Shown piece by piece: positions 1 through 12,755 of a DNA stretch of 64,000 nucleotides (positions are counted from its first letter, which is position 1; each line of letters begins with the position of its first letter). A program made the position numbers and the translations under genes. The notes under the pieces are model-generated. The model was not told where the DNA came from. It was given only the letters and a program-made list of their open reading frames with translations, and did no database searches. The stretch is from positions 69,389,192 to 69,453,191 of the forward strand of contig CM065300.1 in assembly GCA_032871835.1 (NCBI GenBank), read 5' to 3'. Source of the DNA: Dipteronia dyeriana (taxonomy: Eukaryota; Streptophyta; Magnoliopsida; Sapindales; Sapindaceae).

Positions 1-3000
1 ATTGCAGATGAGAATAGGTTGAGGGATTCACTTAAAACTCCAGAAGAATATTGGTACGAGGGCAGACTGACACGACACAACCATTTTGATGCCCTCGCCC
101 ATATAGACGACGCGCTGAACCATGTCCCGGTAGATTTTGCAGATGAAGACCGTCAACAGTTCATGGCGTCTTGTTTCAGGCATTTCTTGACGATGCATAG
201 GGAGATGAAGTTTTCCAATGGTATTATCCATCGGTTTCTTTTGAGGGAGCTCCATCATAACGGCCTCACAGATGAGATGCACTTCATGTTAGGAACCCAG
301 TCGTTGAGGTTAAAAAGGTGGAATTTTGCCTGATCACCGGACTGCGGTTTGGAGTTGTACCAGAGACCATAATGTATACAGCAGTGGCGAATGGCATACA
401 TAAACGGTACTCTCCTGGAGCCGAGGAGGTGTCGCTGGAGCAGATTAGGGGTGTTGTCACCTGCACAGATTTCGGACAGGCGTACGATGCTGTCAAGCTC
501 TGCCTCTTATATATGCTGAACTGGATACTGATGGGGGTGGATGAGAGATTCAAGATTTCAGTTTGGCAGTTTCGGGTGGTTGAGGACCTACATGCTTTCG
601 ATGCGTTCCCGTGGGGTGCCTACGTGTACAGGCATTCTATTCACTCATTCAAACATGCGCTTGACGGGCGAAGAGACGGGTTCAAGCGACGCCGGCAGGA
701 AAAGGGCGCTAATGTACACAGGGTGGAGACCTACAACATATATGGTCTTTCTCATGACCTGTTGGTAAGAAGTTCGAACTACAAATTGTGCTTTATTGTT
801 GGTGCCCAAAATTGTATGGATACTTATCATACTTATCCATGATGCAGATATTTGCTTAGGAGGTGATCCCTGAGTTGGCCAAAGAGGTCGGTGTCCGGAG
901 GGTTACTGATCTGACTCCCCGTATTTTGAAGTGGGAGTTGACCAAACAACCGAAAGGGAAGAAGCTAGCAAAGATTTTCAAAGCCAAGGTATATATTTAT
1001 TTTGTTAATGTTTTTATTAGTTAGTATTTGTACAATGACATTGTTCTAACTAATATTTCAGATTTTTACGCTCAAGGAACTGGTGCCGACACCAGCTGAG
1101 AGACAAGCACCGTACTATGCCTGCCTAGACGAGGAGGAACATGTATGTAGAAGATGACATGGATGATATGCCGCATGAGGTCCCTGATCAGACCACCTTA
1201 GGCAGGATCAGTGGTACAGACAGGACCATTGACAGTGAGGGATCTGAGCCCGCTGCTAGGGGTTTGAGGCCTAGTGACAGTGAGGGATATGAGACAGACC
1301 CTCAACGAGAAAGGCATAGGCATAAGCGGGTTCGGTTTTCAACCCCCGGACATGGTACATCTGCAGGGGATTCCCGTGGGGGCGTTGGACGTGATGGAAA
1401 GGTAATCTGAAAACAAAGTTAAGTGTTTTTTAGTAACACGTGTTGATAGTTTTGTACTAACATTATAGACATGATTTCAGGCTCTGTGGACTGAAATGTT
1501 GAACGATGTGCGTGAAGCCCTCCGAAAGAGTGACGAGGATCGACAACGTCAACACTTGGAGTTGTAGGATATGATCCGAAAGAGTGATGAGGATCGTCAG
1601 CAGCAACACCGATTGTTACTTGATATGATCCGGGGGCTTCAAGGTTCGACCTTAAGTACACACCAGGATGGCCCCCCACCTCCTGATCAATTATTTAGTC
1701 CCGGATCATCGACTGATAGGTTTACAGGGGGGATAGACACCCAGGCTCAGGGGTCCCCCCCACCTCCTATCACATCGTTCCCCCCACCTCGCAGCACATC
1801 ATTCCCCCCACCTCCTAGCATATCGATTCAACCACCGTGGTCCCCTCCCTAACCCAGCACGTCCGTGGCGTCGGAGCAGTTCCCTCCCCCCACCCAGCAT
1901 GTCCATCCCGTCAAAACGGTCCCCTACCCCACCTAGCACGATCATGCAGTTGGAGCGGTACCCTCCCCCACCCAGCACGATCATGCAGTTGGAGCGGTAC
2001 CCTCCCCCACCCAGCACATCCGTGGCGTCGAAGAGGTCCCCTTCCCCACCCAGCACTTCCGTCCCGTCGGAACGGTCCCCTCCCCCACCTAGCACGATCG
2101 TGCCGTCGGAGAGGTCCCCTCCCCCACCCAGCACATCTGTGGCATCGGAGAGGTCCTCTCCCCCACCCAGCACGTCCGTGGCGTCGGAGCGGTCCCCTCC
2201 CCCGGTGAAGCGTTTAGGTAAGCACGGATGGCAGTTGGTGAGACCTTACATAGATCCATGCCTTCCAAAGAGGTTAAAGACACAACCCAAGTCCGTGGAA
2301 CACATTTTTGACCCCCACGGACTAGTGGACGGTGACCACCTAGCAGCATACAAGGCCTTCAAGAGGAACATCAACGGGGAACAGTGAGTATAACTTTTTA
2401 TAATACAAATGGATGTACATTTCTTGTTTATTCTAATTTATGTATAGCTAAGGTAATTCAATCATTATACAGACGTGATGTGGACGTGTTGTCACCAGTT
2501 ACCGCGGGATGGTTCGTGCGTATGCAGTCCAACTTTAAGGACTTGGAGGAAACGGTACGTACTTATTATATTTCATATTAACTTTTGTGTAAGTATTGTT
2601 GAATTGTTAACAAGTACGGTGGTTTTATTGTTTGTCAACATATGGATGCATACCTAAATATTCTACGCAAGCGTCAGCGAGGATTCTACAATGTGTACAA
2701 CCAGAGGATCAACGTGTTGGATACACAATTTTATGTAAGTAGTTAAAACATTTGGGAATCACATCGGATTTTGTGCTTCTGTATTAATAATACGATCTTG
2801 TCAATGCTTGTACAGCCACTTATGTTGTACATGTGGGAAAGGATGATGCCTCCTGATTCCCACGGTGCTGTGAGCACGGCGAGGTGGAATGTGTTATAGT
2901 CCCAATGGTTGGAAGATGACCTTCTCACGGTCCGTGGAGCAACCACGAGTGGAAACCGCCCATGGCATGAGGTTGACCAGGTAAGTGTTACATGATTGAG

Positions 3001-3563
3001 ATGATTTAAAAAAAAATTATAAGTATATCCTCAGCTAACACAGCATGCAAACTATTACAGGTACTGATTCCGTGCAACGTTGGGGCCCAACATTGGCTGG
3101 TGGTGAGCGTCGACCTTTGTCGCAGGATGATTGATATTTATGACCCCTGAAGACAGGAAGTCCCGTATCAGATCAGGCACCAGCAGGTCTGGCCATTACG
3201 GTGGATTTTACCCTCCATATTGAGTGACGCAGGATTCCACACAGCACGACGTCCTGGGCGTCGGGTGTTCACTCGGGAAAATAAGCCCTTCTCGGTCAGT
3301 CTGGTGCATCCTTTTACAGTCCCCCAACAAAAGAAATCATAAGACATTCTATTTCATTCACGTGTTTACATATTCTTTATGAACGATTTCTAATGGTGTT
3401 TTATGTCCCGAATTGTAGAGGTAACTGTGGTCCCCATACTTTGAGAATTATCGAGTACATAGTAGCGAACCGAAGGCCTTTTGATTGGTCAGAGGACGAC
3501 ATGGGGATGATTCGGGAAAAAATGGTTGTGGAGATTTTTACTAACTCCAAGCCCGCCAAGTGA
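1..3563 (+). pseudogene. DUF1985 / Ulp1-like (C48) cysteine protease gene of a MULE, degenerate, 5' end outside window
   Basis: Multi-exon remnant of the protease-like gene carried by plant Ulp1-bearing MULEs. The first part (19-842) reads as DUF1985 (LITGLRFG, then the VDERFKIS and AFPWGAYVY regions). A Ser/Pro-rich repeat follows (1860-2210). The C-terminal C48 peptidase part has HWLVVSVD near 3100, IYDP at 3135-3147 and NCGPHTLRIIEYI at about 3423, which are the His, Asp and Cys positions of the family; the usual GDCG is NCG here. GT..AG introns fit about 989-1060 and 1400-1480 and others. Damage seen: a frameshift in the A-run near 312-316, a 4-bp tandem duplication near 1141, TAG at 2897-2899 and TGA at 3148-3150. 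It converges on mudrA 197 bp away. Its function in the element is unknown; family proteins are SUMO-protease-like. Confidence 0.8.
1860..2210 (+). repeat. 39-bp coding minisatellite (13-aa Pro/Ser-rich repeat)
   Basis: About nine tandem units of 39 bp. Each encodes a 13-residue unit of the form S-V-A-S-E-R-S-P-P-P-P-S-T, with variants such as IMQLERYPPPPST. The period is a multiple of three, so copy number can change without shifting the frame. Two adjacent units (about 1931-2010) are nearly identical, pointing to recent slippage or unequal exchange. It sits between the DUF1985 and C48 parts of the protease-like gene, where a disordered linker would be expected. Confidence 0.85.
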
Positions 3564-3759
3564 TTTTTTGTATATTACCATTGTAGTTGTACACAGACAT
3601 GTCATTAATTCATGAACATTAATTCGTTCATTATTCATTCATTAATATTATTTTATTTATTAATATTAATTCATTCAATAATAAGTAATTATTGCAATTC
3701 AAAATTATTACAATATGATACACTTCCAAAATTTTTCAATATGATCAAAAAATTGTCAT

Positions 3760-6535
3760 TCATTCCCTATTATAGTCAATGTTAGGGCACGTTTGTTTGT
3801 TGTATCCAATTGAATGACAGATGCTACACTTGCGGCGGTATTCATCGGGAACAGCTCTTCTTGTACCTTCATTAATCATCGGTGGATTAGAACATCTCCT
3901 AGAATTATGCCCTAGTTGTCCACATCTTCTACAGGATTGTGTAGTTGTCCTCTCCGAAGACTAGAGATGGCGACCCGCCCTCGGGCGTCCTGCTTGTCTC
4001 CTGGAGTTTGGATTCAAAATCACCCTCTGAGCAATGTCAGATGGCACAACCCAAGTGGAAGGATGGCCCACCGGTATAATAGGAACCGAGTACGCGTTAA
4101 TAAGTGTCTGTGTCTTGTAGTAGTCCGCACACAAAGTTGTGAAGTCCAAGGTACGCTCCCTGTAAAAAAAATTGAAAACGATCAGCTTCACCAAGAAAAT
4201 GATCAGTAGGTTTTCAAAGTTGTGAAGTCCAAGTTACAGTAATCTACCGTGTCGCCGCAAAGGCGTGAGAATATGGAAAATGATCCATTTGAAATTTGTT
4301 ACAAGTACAAGTCTTCCGAGCTAAGTCTACAGTTCACTGTTTTCCTGACCGCCTGACCAAAAAAATGTTCCAGTCTACTGGATTAATGGTCAAATAACCA
4401 CACTTCTCCACACGTTTTAAGAGCACAAGATGTGTTGCGTCGGTCAACTGATGACGCATGGTTTGTGCAGGTCTATAGCGATCATGAAACCACCGTTGCA
4501 GCATATTCCTAATGAACTCAGCCAGAGTCAACATAGGCAGTTGGCATGCAAATTTGAGGCATGAGTTTATGCATTCTGAAGCATTAGTCGTCATCACCCT
4601 ATACCTTCTTTCCGGGCAGTGTACACGGGACCACTTGTGTGGACCGGCATCAATGACATAATCATATGCATTCTGGTGCAAGTTTCTTAACTCTTCCATA
4701 AGCAAGTTATATTCAAACTCGATGTATGCTCGTGCTGCTTTGTCCATTATTACGGCAACATCCTTCCTATGAAATCGCTTTTTGACATTTTCAGCAAAGT
4801 GCCAACAACATATGGTATGGGTGGCATAAGGGAACACTTTAGAAATCCCTGCTTCAATGCTTGCATGCCTATCAGAAATGAAAACTAGCTCATCAATATG
4901 ACCTAGGGCACCCTTTAAGCAATCCGAAAACCATTCCCATGAAAGATTGTTTTCTGAGTCGCCGTACCCAAAAGCAATTGGATACACCTGTTTGTTCCCA
5001 TCTTGTGATGTTGCAACAAATATTGTACCCTGGAATTGTCCCTTCAAATAGGTACCATCAACGGTAATGAATGGACGCATACAAGTTCGAAATCCTCTAA
5101 GTGAGGCACCAATCGACATGAAGAAGTATAGAAATGTATCATCTTCGTTACACTGTAAGTCAGTGATTGTGCCAGGATTTTGTTGTTCCAAAACGTAACC
5201 AAATGATGGAAGCAGTTGGAAGGTTTCCTCATGTGTTCCATATGTCAGTGACAACGCATAATAGAGGGCGGTGTGTGCCTTACTGTACATGATTTGGATT
5301 CCATACATTGATTTCATGTCGGCGATTATGTTCTTTAGACGCATTAGTCAACCATCTTGTTGTTGAAGTCTAGGTGCAATAACTTCTCCAATTGTGACTG
5401 CACTAGCTTGTCGGTGCCGGCGGTGAATTTCCTCTAACGGACAAGTGTGTTCGTTGACAAAAATTCTTACTTGAAAGTATGTGCCTTCATCTCTCCTCAC
5501 CACTCTTAACTTCCACGTACAATTTCCCATCAAACAAACTAGATGTAATGTTGTCTTATTGGACCTTTTTACCTTCCACTCGAAGTTCTGCCGCATTGCA
5601 AAATGGCCTACTAGTCTCTTCAAATCCTTTTTCGTTGCAAAAAACTGGCCTTTATATATCATGCTTGTAGGTTCATCTTCAAACAAGTTCCTGCTTCCAT
5701 CAATACCAAACGAGTATAATTCTGCTCCTGTAATTACCCATGTTCTTACATTATTTGAATCATCTGCAGTTACATTAGCCCTCACCTCGGAGGTCCCAAC
5801 TATATCTGGTGCACTGGAACTTAATCTGTGTACATGTCTTACACGTCTTTCCATTTCGACAGGTTCTGCATCATCTTGATTGTCCTCTACATTTTCTACA
5901 GAATTTAAATTGCCCTCATTATCCACCTCATGATTCACCCCAACATTCAGTGCTGTATTCTCCTCATTGTTGATGTCATTGTAGATCTCATTGTATTGGT
6001 GGTTGTACTCTCTACCATTTATCTCAATATGACAACCAAATACATCGTCGAATTGAGGTTCAGGTCTATTATCATGGGCGACTACTTCCGGTGGGACAAC
6101 AGATATGTTTTCCCGACCATCAATCCCACTTCTTTCTATGAACAACTGGTTGCTTCCTCCTGACGATCGAAATTGTTGGGTGTTATCAGGATGAGGGATA
6201 TCTTCACCAATGACACCTCCTACTGGCCTCTCGATTAGACTAACACATACTTGAGGGATCACCCTATCTTCCCCTAGCATAAACTGAACATCGTCATTGT
6301 TTCTTATAAATGTACGACATGTAGTCCCAGGAACAATCGATAGAGACTGTAGCTCAACACTATATTTGTTCTCATCAAACTTCACAATGGTTTGCACGAT
6401 CGACACCAGTTTGTCGTAACTCAAATTCTTTGACACATACAAACCTTGGTTATCGGAACCTAAATACCTTTGATTTCCGTCTGGTAATTGCTCCTATCGA
6501 CCGTTGTAAGATATGACTATTCTCACCCTATCCAT
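3760..6535 (-). pseudogene. mudrA: mudrA-type MULE transposase, degenerate
   Basis: Minus-strand reading from an ATG at 6535 to a TGA at 3760-3762. In order: an N-terminal region starting MDRVRIVISYNGR; an acidic linker; the MuDR DNA-binding region (about 5670-5400, with the CTWKLRVVRRDEGTYFQV stretch); the MULE transposase domain (about 5340-4380, TVDGTYLKGQF and FISDRHASIEAGI); a SWIM motif (4265-4309); and two zinc knuckles (3780-3930). Damage: TAG at 6494-6496, TGA at 5348-5350 (the frame continues directly on), and TAG at 4244-4246. The SWIM third ligand Cys is Tyr (4271-4273), and the second knuckle has Tyr in place of His. An intron or duplicated segment lies near 4151-4236. The protein would have cut and pasted the element; it cannot be made now. 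Confidence 0.88.
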
Positions 6536-6654
6536 TGTCCTGTCAAAACCAACATAAAAAAACATTAATAAGGAAAAAAATATTTCGTATTAAATTTACA
6601 ATTATAAAGGATTAAACAAAATTCAAAAGTGTAAGATATGAAGCTTTTTTAAAA

Positions 6655-7130
6655 AACAGATCGAGATATTTTTGTACATGATTGAGCCATTTTTGTACAT
6701 GACCGAGCTATTTCTAACGGGATCGAGCTTTTTTTGTTCAAGACCGAGCTCTTTTTCTACATAATCGAGATTTTTAATATATGGCTCGAGCATTTTTTTC
6801 ATATGCCTCGAGCCTATTTGAAAGGGATCGAGTTTTTTTTTTAGGAATCGAGCTTTTTTGTAAGGGATCGTGCTTTTTTTGTGCGGTATCGAGCCTTTTT
6901 CAAAAGGGGTCGAGCTATTTGTGTGAGGGATTGAGCTTTTTTTGGCAGGGATCATGCTTTTTTTCTGAAGGATCGAGCCTTTTTTGCCAAGGATCGAGCC
7001 TTTTTTCCAGGGATCAAGCCTTTTCTTTTTGCGTATCCAGCATCTATTTTTGGAATCGAGCTTTTTTAGAATTTGATCGAGACTTAGTTTCACATTTCCG
7101 AGTTTTTTTATAAATGTTTCGACCTATTTT
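6655..7130. repeat. 20-21-bp minisatellite, GATCGAGC plus T-run
   Basis: About 23 imperfect units, each a GATCGAGC core followed by five to eight T and a variable AGG-type end, for example starting at 6971, 6992 and 7012. It lies just upstream of the mudrA start (6535), where MULEs often carry subterminal repeats, so it may belong to the element's end. No terminal inverted repeat could be placed here. The long lysine/serine-rich reading through it is a by-product of the repeat. Confidence 0.8.
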
Positions 7131-7916
7131 TAAAACATTTTCACCTTGTATGCCCAAGATTATATACTTGTTTGCACCACTACAACTCAACTCGTCCAAA
7201 TATATATACAAAAAAATATGCATACATGTTCATTCATTCTTTATAAAAAGTTTACAACTCCAGGACATCAACATAAAAAAATTCAGACAACATGTTCATA
7301 AATGTTCATACAGTGTTATACCACACAGAAATACAATAAAAAATGGAAATGAAGATCAGAAATATTATTTTACCTTCTTGTACAAAATATGGAATATGTG
7401 CAATATCTGGAGTACAATAAATCTGGAATGGAGCTCGTTTTGTGAAGAAAAAATTGAGTAGGTGATTGATTTTCAGACAACTTTATTAGACGACAACCTT
7501 TAAAGAATAAAATTTCGATTATTTAAGGGAAATTTTGGTAACTCACCATTATAAGTGCCTTTTAAAATTAACTTATTTTAAATGTGACATCACTGCAATT
7601 GACCAACAAGAAGGTGATATTCCTCACCATTTTCACTTTTCTAAATTATAAATTTACTTGGAAGTTTGTTGTGGCCTTACCTTTCAATGAATGAAAATTT
7701 GAAAAACAATCATTTTTTATTTTAATTACAGTTGTATTCAATCTCACATCCCAAATCCCACATTGGATCGATAAAAACAATGTAAAGATGCCCAATCTTT
7801 AAAAAAAAATGGAAGAAAATGAAAGGAAAAACACAATTATTTGGACAAGGGTTGGATCATGGCTTAATACTCTATAATGTCCTTCCTCTTTCAAACATTT
7901 TATTTTTATAAATAAA
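7131..7916. other. AT-rich spacer, no gene seen
   Basis: No coding signal. The end (about 7728-7916) resembles 34985-35170 (GTATTCAA, a CCCACATT-type motif, later an AACATTTT..AATAAAT tract), suggesting a dispersed short repeat whose class I cannot name. Confidence 0.4.
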
Positions 7917-8661
7917 TGTTAAAAAATTTGATTGGTTTTCGGTAATTCCTTTACAAAAATTTCAAATCCGTTTCGATACCAAACACCAACGAAATATCCG
8001 GATTACAAATTTAGTACAAAGAATCCTAAAATTGAGTCCCGTGTTTTACACGGTGTCCTTAAGACAAATTCACCGTCAACACCGTATGTGTTTGGTGTTT
8101 GTCTCCCAGGATAAAACGATTCACATTGGTTGTGTATGAACATTACCACTATCAACGAACTCAAATCGTGATCTGAACTTACCACAAAAGAATACAAAAA
8201 TGAAGAACAGGAAAAAGAAGTTGCAAGGCATAAAAAAAATGGGGTGATTTTTTTTATCTCTGTGTTTTCCGTATCATTTAAAGAATAAGAGACAATCAAT
8301 ATATAAGTCATTCATTATAGGGAGCATTCAAAGAGAAAATCAAGAGACATAATTGGAAATAATTCTCATTAATCATGGCAATTTTAATAGTCAAAACCGT
8401 TTTAATTTCAAAAATTTAATGTTATAATTAATCCGGAATTAAGCAAAATCAATTACCATTAAATTGGTAATTACAATTTTTGAAATTCAAAACTTAAATT
8501 CTGATAATGACTATTATTTTTGACATTAAATCTCATTCATATACATATACTTAATCAAGCATTTATTTTCCCATCAATATGGGACTCATTATTATTTCCA
8601 AATCCAACGGGTGTACTTCGAGTATCAATTTCTCATTCACCCATTTACTATTTTTCCAACA
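7917..8661 (-). repeat. copia 3' LTR (745 bp)
   Basis: On the minus strand it begins TGTTGGAAAAATAG and ends TTTTTTAACA, a TG..CA-type LTR. Its limits were set by alignment with the inverted copy at 17291-18020. A purine tract (ATGTGGGGGAT, minus strand, 8662-8672) abuts its 5' end, as expected for plus-strand priming. The flank at 7912-7916 is ATAAA; no matching duplication can be tested because the other LTR is absent. Confidence 0.85.
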
Positions 8662-8672
8662 ATCCCCCACAT
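8662..8672 (-). promoter_or_regulatory. polypurine tract of the copia element
   Basis: Minus-strand ATGTGGGGGAT directly next to the LTR's TGTTGG start. The position and G-rich purine composition are those of the primer for plus-strand DNA synthesis. Confidence 0.7.
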
Positions 8673-9279
8673 GAATGAAATTGACCTAGGAGACAAGAAT
8701 AACCTAACGAATGACCTAATGGTAAGTTCAATGGTCGAGACCTGCAAAGGATAGGTAGGTGTTAACCATTGAACCTTCCCTTATGAGAATATGCTTAACT
8801 TACTGGCTGATCAGTGGATAGGATGTCCTTGAACTGTTCTGCCATTTGTGTAAATGACAACATACCTCATACAGGAATCTTTCCTGACATAATTTGGTTC
8901 GTTTTGGCCATGAACATCGCCTGGTTTTATGAGTGTTGCTAAAGAATATAGCCCTTTACTATTCTCTTTTAGAAGCGAGCCCACTTCTCACTCACATAGG
9001 TGATTTCTTAATTGAGAGTAACCCGCATTACTTTGCTCAGATTTTTGACGGACGGATTTCTGATGCATAATAATCATTAACAGCACAGCTTAACCTTTTT
9101 CATCATAGGAATGGACAGGAGGATAACCCCCACAGTGATCCAACTAAGTCTTACAATTATGTTGTCTCTTTGAACCTAGATCTTGGGATCTCCAGTCAAC
9201 TAGGTTGGGTTTGCATCGTATGACTTACTATTTCATGGGCTTTAGTCTCATTCCCCTTGATGATATCTCAACTAACTCT

Positions 9280-12200
9280 CTATTTAACCCTTTGGTTAGC
9301 AGATCCGTAATGTTATCCTTTTACTTTACATAGTCAATAGAGATACCCCTTTTGAGAGTAGTTGTCTAATGGTATTATGTCATCGACGTATATGTCTAGA
9401 TTTACCGGTATACATATTGCTCTGTACTATTCCTATTACTGATTGACTATCGTAATGGATACAAATAGCAGGCACAGGCTTTGGCCATCTCGGAATATCA
9501 TCTAAGAATTGATGTAACCATTCAGCCTCCTTACCACATTTATCTAGAGCAATAAATTCAGATTCCATTGTGGATCGTGCTATACATGTCTGTTTGGAGG
9601 ATTTCCAAGATACGGTTGTGCCTCCTAGTGTAAACATATATCCATTAGTAGACTTTGAATCTTTCATGTCAGATATCTAATTTGTGTCACTATATCCTTC
9701 TAGAAATCAGGATATCTAGTATAGTGCAGTCCATAATTACGAGTGAATCATAAGTAACTTAGTACTTTTACTATTTCTTTCCAGTGATCGGTTTATGGAT
9801 TACTCTTGTAACTACTCAGTTTGCTAATTGCATTAGCTATGTCTGGTCTTGTACAACTTGCTAGGTACATCAGACTCCCTATCACTCTAGAATATTCTAA
9901 TTAAGAGACACTCTCACCTTTATTCTTGGATAGGTGTAGATTTATATCTACTGGTATTCTGGATATCCCATAATCATTCTTATTAAATTTCTCAAGAATT
10001 GTATCAACATAGTGCGACTGACTTAAAATGAGTCTATCTGATGTCCTTGAAATTTTTATTCTCAACATTACATATGTTAGACCCATATCTTTTATGCCAA
10101 ATCTCGATTTCAACATATCCTTAATAGATTTGATTATTTTATCATTACTGTCGACAATGAGTATGTCATCAATGTAAAGACACAAGATGACATAACCATT
10201 TTTTGTGTCCTTAACATAAATACATTTGTCACATTCGTTGATTTTAAAACCATTTGACATCATGAAAGTGTCAAAATTTGCATGCCATTGTTTTGGTGCT
10301 TGCTTTAAACCATATAAAGACTTCACCAATTTACAAACTTTATTTCCTTGCCCTGGAGCGAAAAAATCCCCAGGTTGTTCCATGTAGATTTCTTCATCTA
10401 AATCTCCATTTAAGAAAGCTGTTTTCACATCCATTTGATGTACTTCAAGATTTCGTAAAGCTGTGATTGCTAGTATCATTCTAATGGAAGTTATTCTAGT
10501 CACAGGAGATAATGTATCAAAGTAATCTCGGTCTTCTCGTTGTTTGTAACGTTTAATTACAAGTCTAACCTTATATTTGTCAATTGATCCATCTGCTTTA
10601 ATTTTCTTCTTGAAAAACCATTTAGATTCTAGTGGTTTACATCCTAGAGGAAGATCCACTAATTACCAAGTATGATTTTGTAAAATGGAATCAATTTCGC
10701 TCTTAATGGCCTCTTTCCACAAGAGTCCTTCTGAAGAGCTTACAGCTTCTTTAAAGGTTTGAGATTCACCTTCTAGCAAATATGTTAGAAAATCTGGACC
10801 AAACGATTTTTCCACCCTAGCTCTTTTGCTACGTCTAGGTTCATCCTCAACCTCATTTTCTTATTCTTGGTCCTTGCTATTCTCAATATGTGTTTGTTTT
10901 GACGAACTTGCTTTATCTTTGGATCTATATGGAAATATATGTTCAAAGAATGATGTGTTTCTAGATTCCACTATCATGTTTTTGTGTATGTATGGGATTT
11001 CAGACTCATATACCAGAAAATGATAAGCATTACTGTTATCTACATACCCAATAAGAATGCAGTCAACTGTTTTCGGACCTATTTTCACCTTCTTTGGTAT
11101 AGGTATGACCACTTTTGCAAGACACCCCACATTTGTAGGTATTTGTAGGAATGTTTTCTTTCTTTTCATAACTCATATGGGGTATTGTCTTCTTTCTTTC
11201 GAGGTACCTTATTTAAAAGGAGATTACTGGATAAGATAGCTTCACCCCACATATTCAGAGGTAACCCGGAACTTATAAGCATGACATTCATCATTTCTTT
11301 CAATGTAAGATTTTTACGTTAAGCAACACCATTTTGCTGAGGAGAATAAGGTGTTGTGGGTTGATGTATGATTCCGTGTTGTGTATAAAATTCACCAATG
11401 GTGCTTCATACTCTCCACCTCGGTCACTTCTCAATACCTTAATCTTCTTGTTGAGTTGGTTCTCAACTTCAGTCTTATAGAGAATGAACTTCTCTATAGC
11501 TTCGTCCTTGCTTTTCAGTAAATACACATAGCAGTATTTGGTGCTATCGTCGACAAAGGCTATAAAATACTTATTGCCACCCCTTGTTTGTATAAATTTC
11601 AAATCACAAACATCACTATGAATTAAATCAAGGGGGGTTCAGTGTTCCTTTCGATTGTTTGGAATGATGACCTTGTCAATTTTGCCTCATTACAAATTTC
11701 ACACTTGTGTTTGGAATTAATATTAAAGATAGGTAAATGATATAAGTAGATTAGCCTACGCAGTGTATCATGATTAACATGTCATATTCTACCATGCCAT
11801 AAATCAATAGACTCAAGCAAGAAGACTTATTCTTATTATTATTATGCTTCACAACATATACATTAAGCTTAAATAGCCCTTCAGTTACATATCTCCTACC
11901 CATATATAATTCTTGCTTAAACAACACAACTTTGTCTGACTCAATAACCATCTTGAACCCTTGTTGGTTTAATAGTGAGCCGGACACCAAGTTTTTACAA
12001 TTTTTTGGCACATATAGTACATTGTTCAAGGTCAGGTCTCTCCCAGATGTCATCTTGAGAATCACTTGATGATGCCCCTCTATGTCGGATGTAGTTGAGT
12101 TGTCCATAAACAATTTCTCTCCATTTACCACTACTTCAAAGGTATCGAACATCTCCCCATCACAACATCTGGTAAGTGGCCCCAGTATCTAGCCATCACT

Positions 12201-12345
12201 CCCTCGAGTTTGACCCGACTAGGTTCACCTCTGACACAACCGCTGAAAGATTGATTTTTGAAACATCTTTTGAAATGCCTGGCACCACGTTTGCCTCGTG
12301 GTTCAACATAATGGCTGAAACAAAAACCCACACGGCTTTAGACAT
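9280..12345 (-). pseudogene. copia pol: protease, integrase, reverse transcriptase, RNase H (degenerate)
   Basis: Minus strand, in copia order. The protease active site LDTGAT lies near 12190. The end of the protease and the GAG-pre-integrase region follow at 12152-11751. The integrase core is at 11602-11300 (FVDDSTKYCYVYLLKS, LRSDRGGEYE) and its C-terminal part at 11169-10861 (GPKTVDCILIGY). RT (RVT_2) is at 10659-9901 with WFFKKKIKADGSIDKYKVRLV, QMDVKTAFLNGDL and LYIDDIL, so the YxDD site is kept. RNase H is at 9667-about 9280 ([29 protein letters not shown]). Many stops and frameshifts separate these blocks, so no polyprotein can form. Integrase before RT defines copia rather than gypsy. 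Confidence 0.88.
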
Positions 12346-12350
12346 ACCGC

Positions 12351-12755
12351 GAAATATATATATACCAATACATAGAATTTGCCAGCCAATATGTGATAAT
12401 TATAATATAATTATAATTGAACAGCACTGATATCAAACAGATTATAACGTTATTATAATTTAACACCACTTATATCAGTTGATATATCAACACTGATAAA
12501 TTAGAATCAATATACATAGATATTCACCTACATACATAGATATATCCAACGATGATATCTGAAATGTATAACAGATTATGATATAGTATATATCAAATCC
12601 AACGTGTCAAAGCACAGTGATATAAGCCAATGCTCAATCAAAACAATAATATGCATATCAGTTGATCAGATTGTGCCTGAGATAGAATATATATAAAGTC
12701 AAATCGGGATTATTATGTTTGAAATTAATCACCACAATAACTAAATATATATATA
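12351..12755. other. AT-rich spacer, no gene seen
   Basis: Repetitive ACTGATATCA- and TATATC-type motifs (about 12425-12610). Nothing coding is seen. It may contain the deletion scar that removed the copia 5' half. Confidence 0.4.

Larger units (their letters stand above)
7917..12350 (-). mobile_element. Ty1-copia retrotransposon, minus strand, 5'-truncated
   Basis: The 3' LTR (7917-8661), an adjoining purine tract and a degenerate pol are present. Gag and the 5' LTR are missing; recognisable pol sequence ends near 12345, followed by AT-rich DNA. An LTR of the same family lies inverted at 17291-18020, but it is a separate solo copy. Confidence 0.85.

Noticed and set aside
6623..7113. Lys/Ser-rich (-) and Phe/Ser-rich (+) readings as genes
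   Set aside because: They follow the 20-bp minisatellite in all frames; no domain, no start context.
7740..7765. CCCACATT motifs here and near 35000 as snRNA promoter elements (USE)
   Set aside because: No snRNA sequence follows, the spacing to TATA-like sequence is not consistent, and such motifs also occur in dispersed plant repeats.
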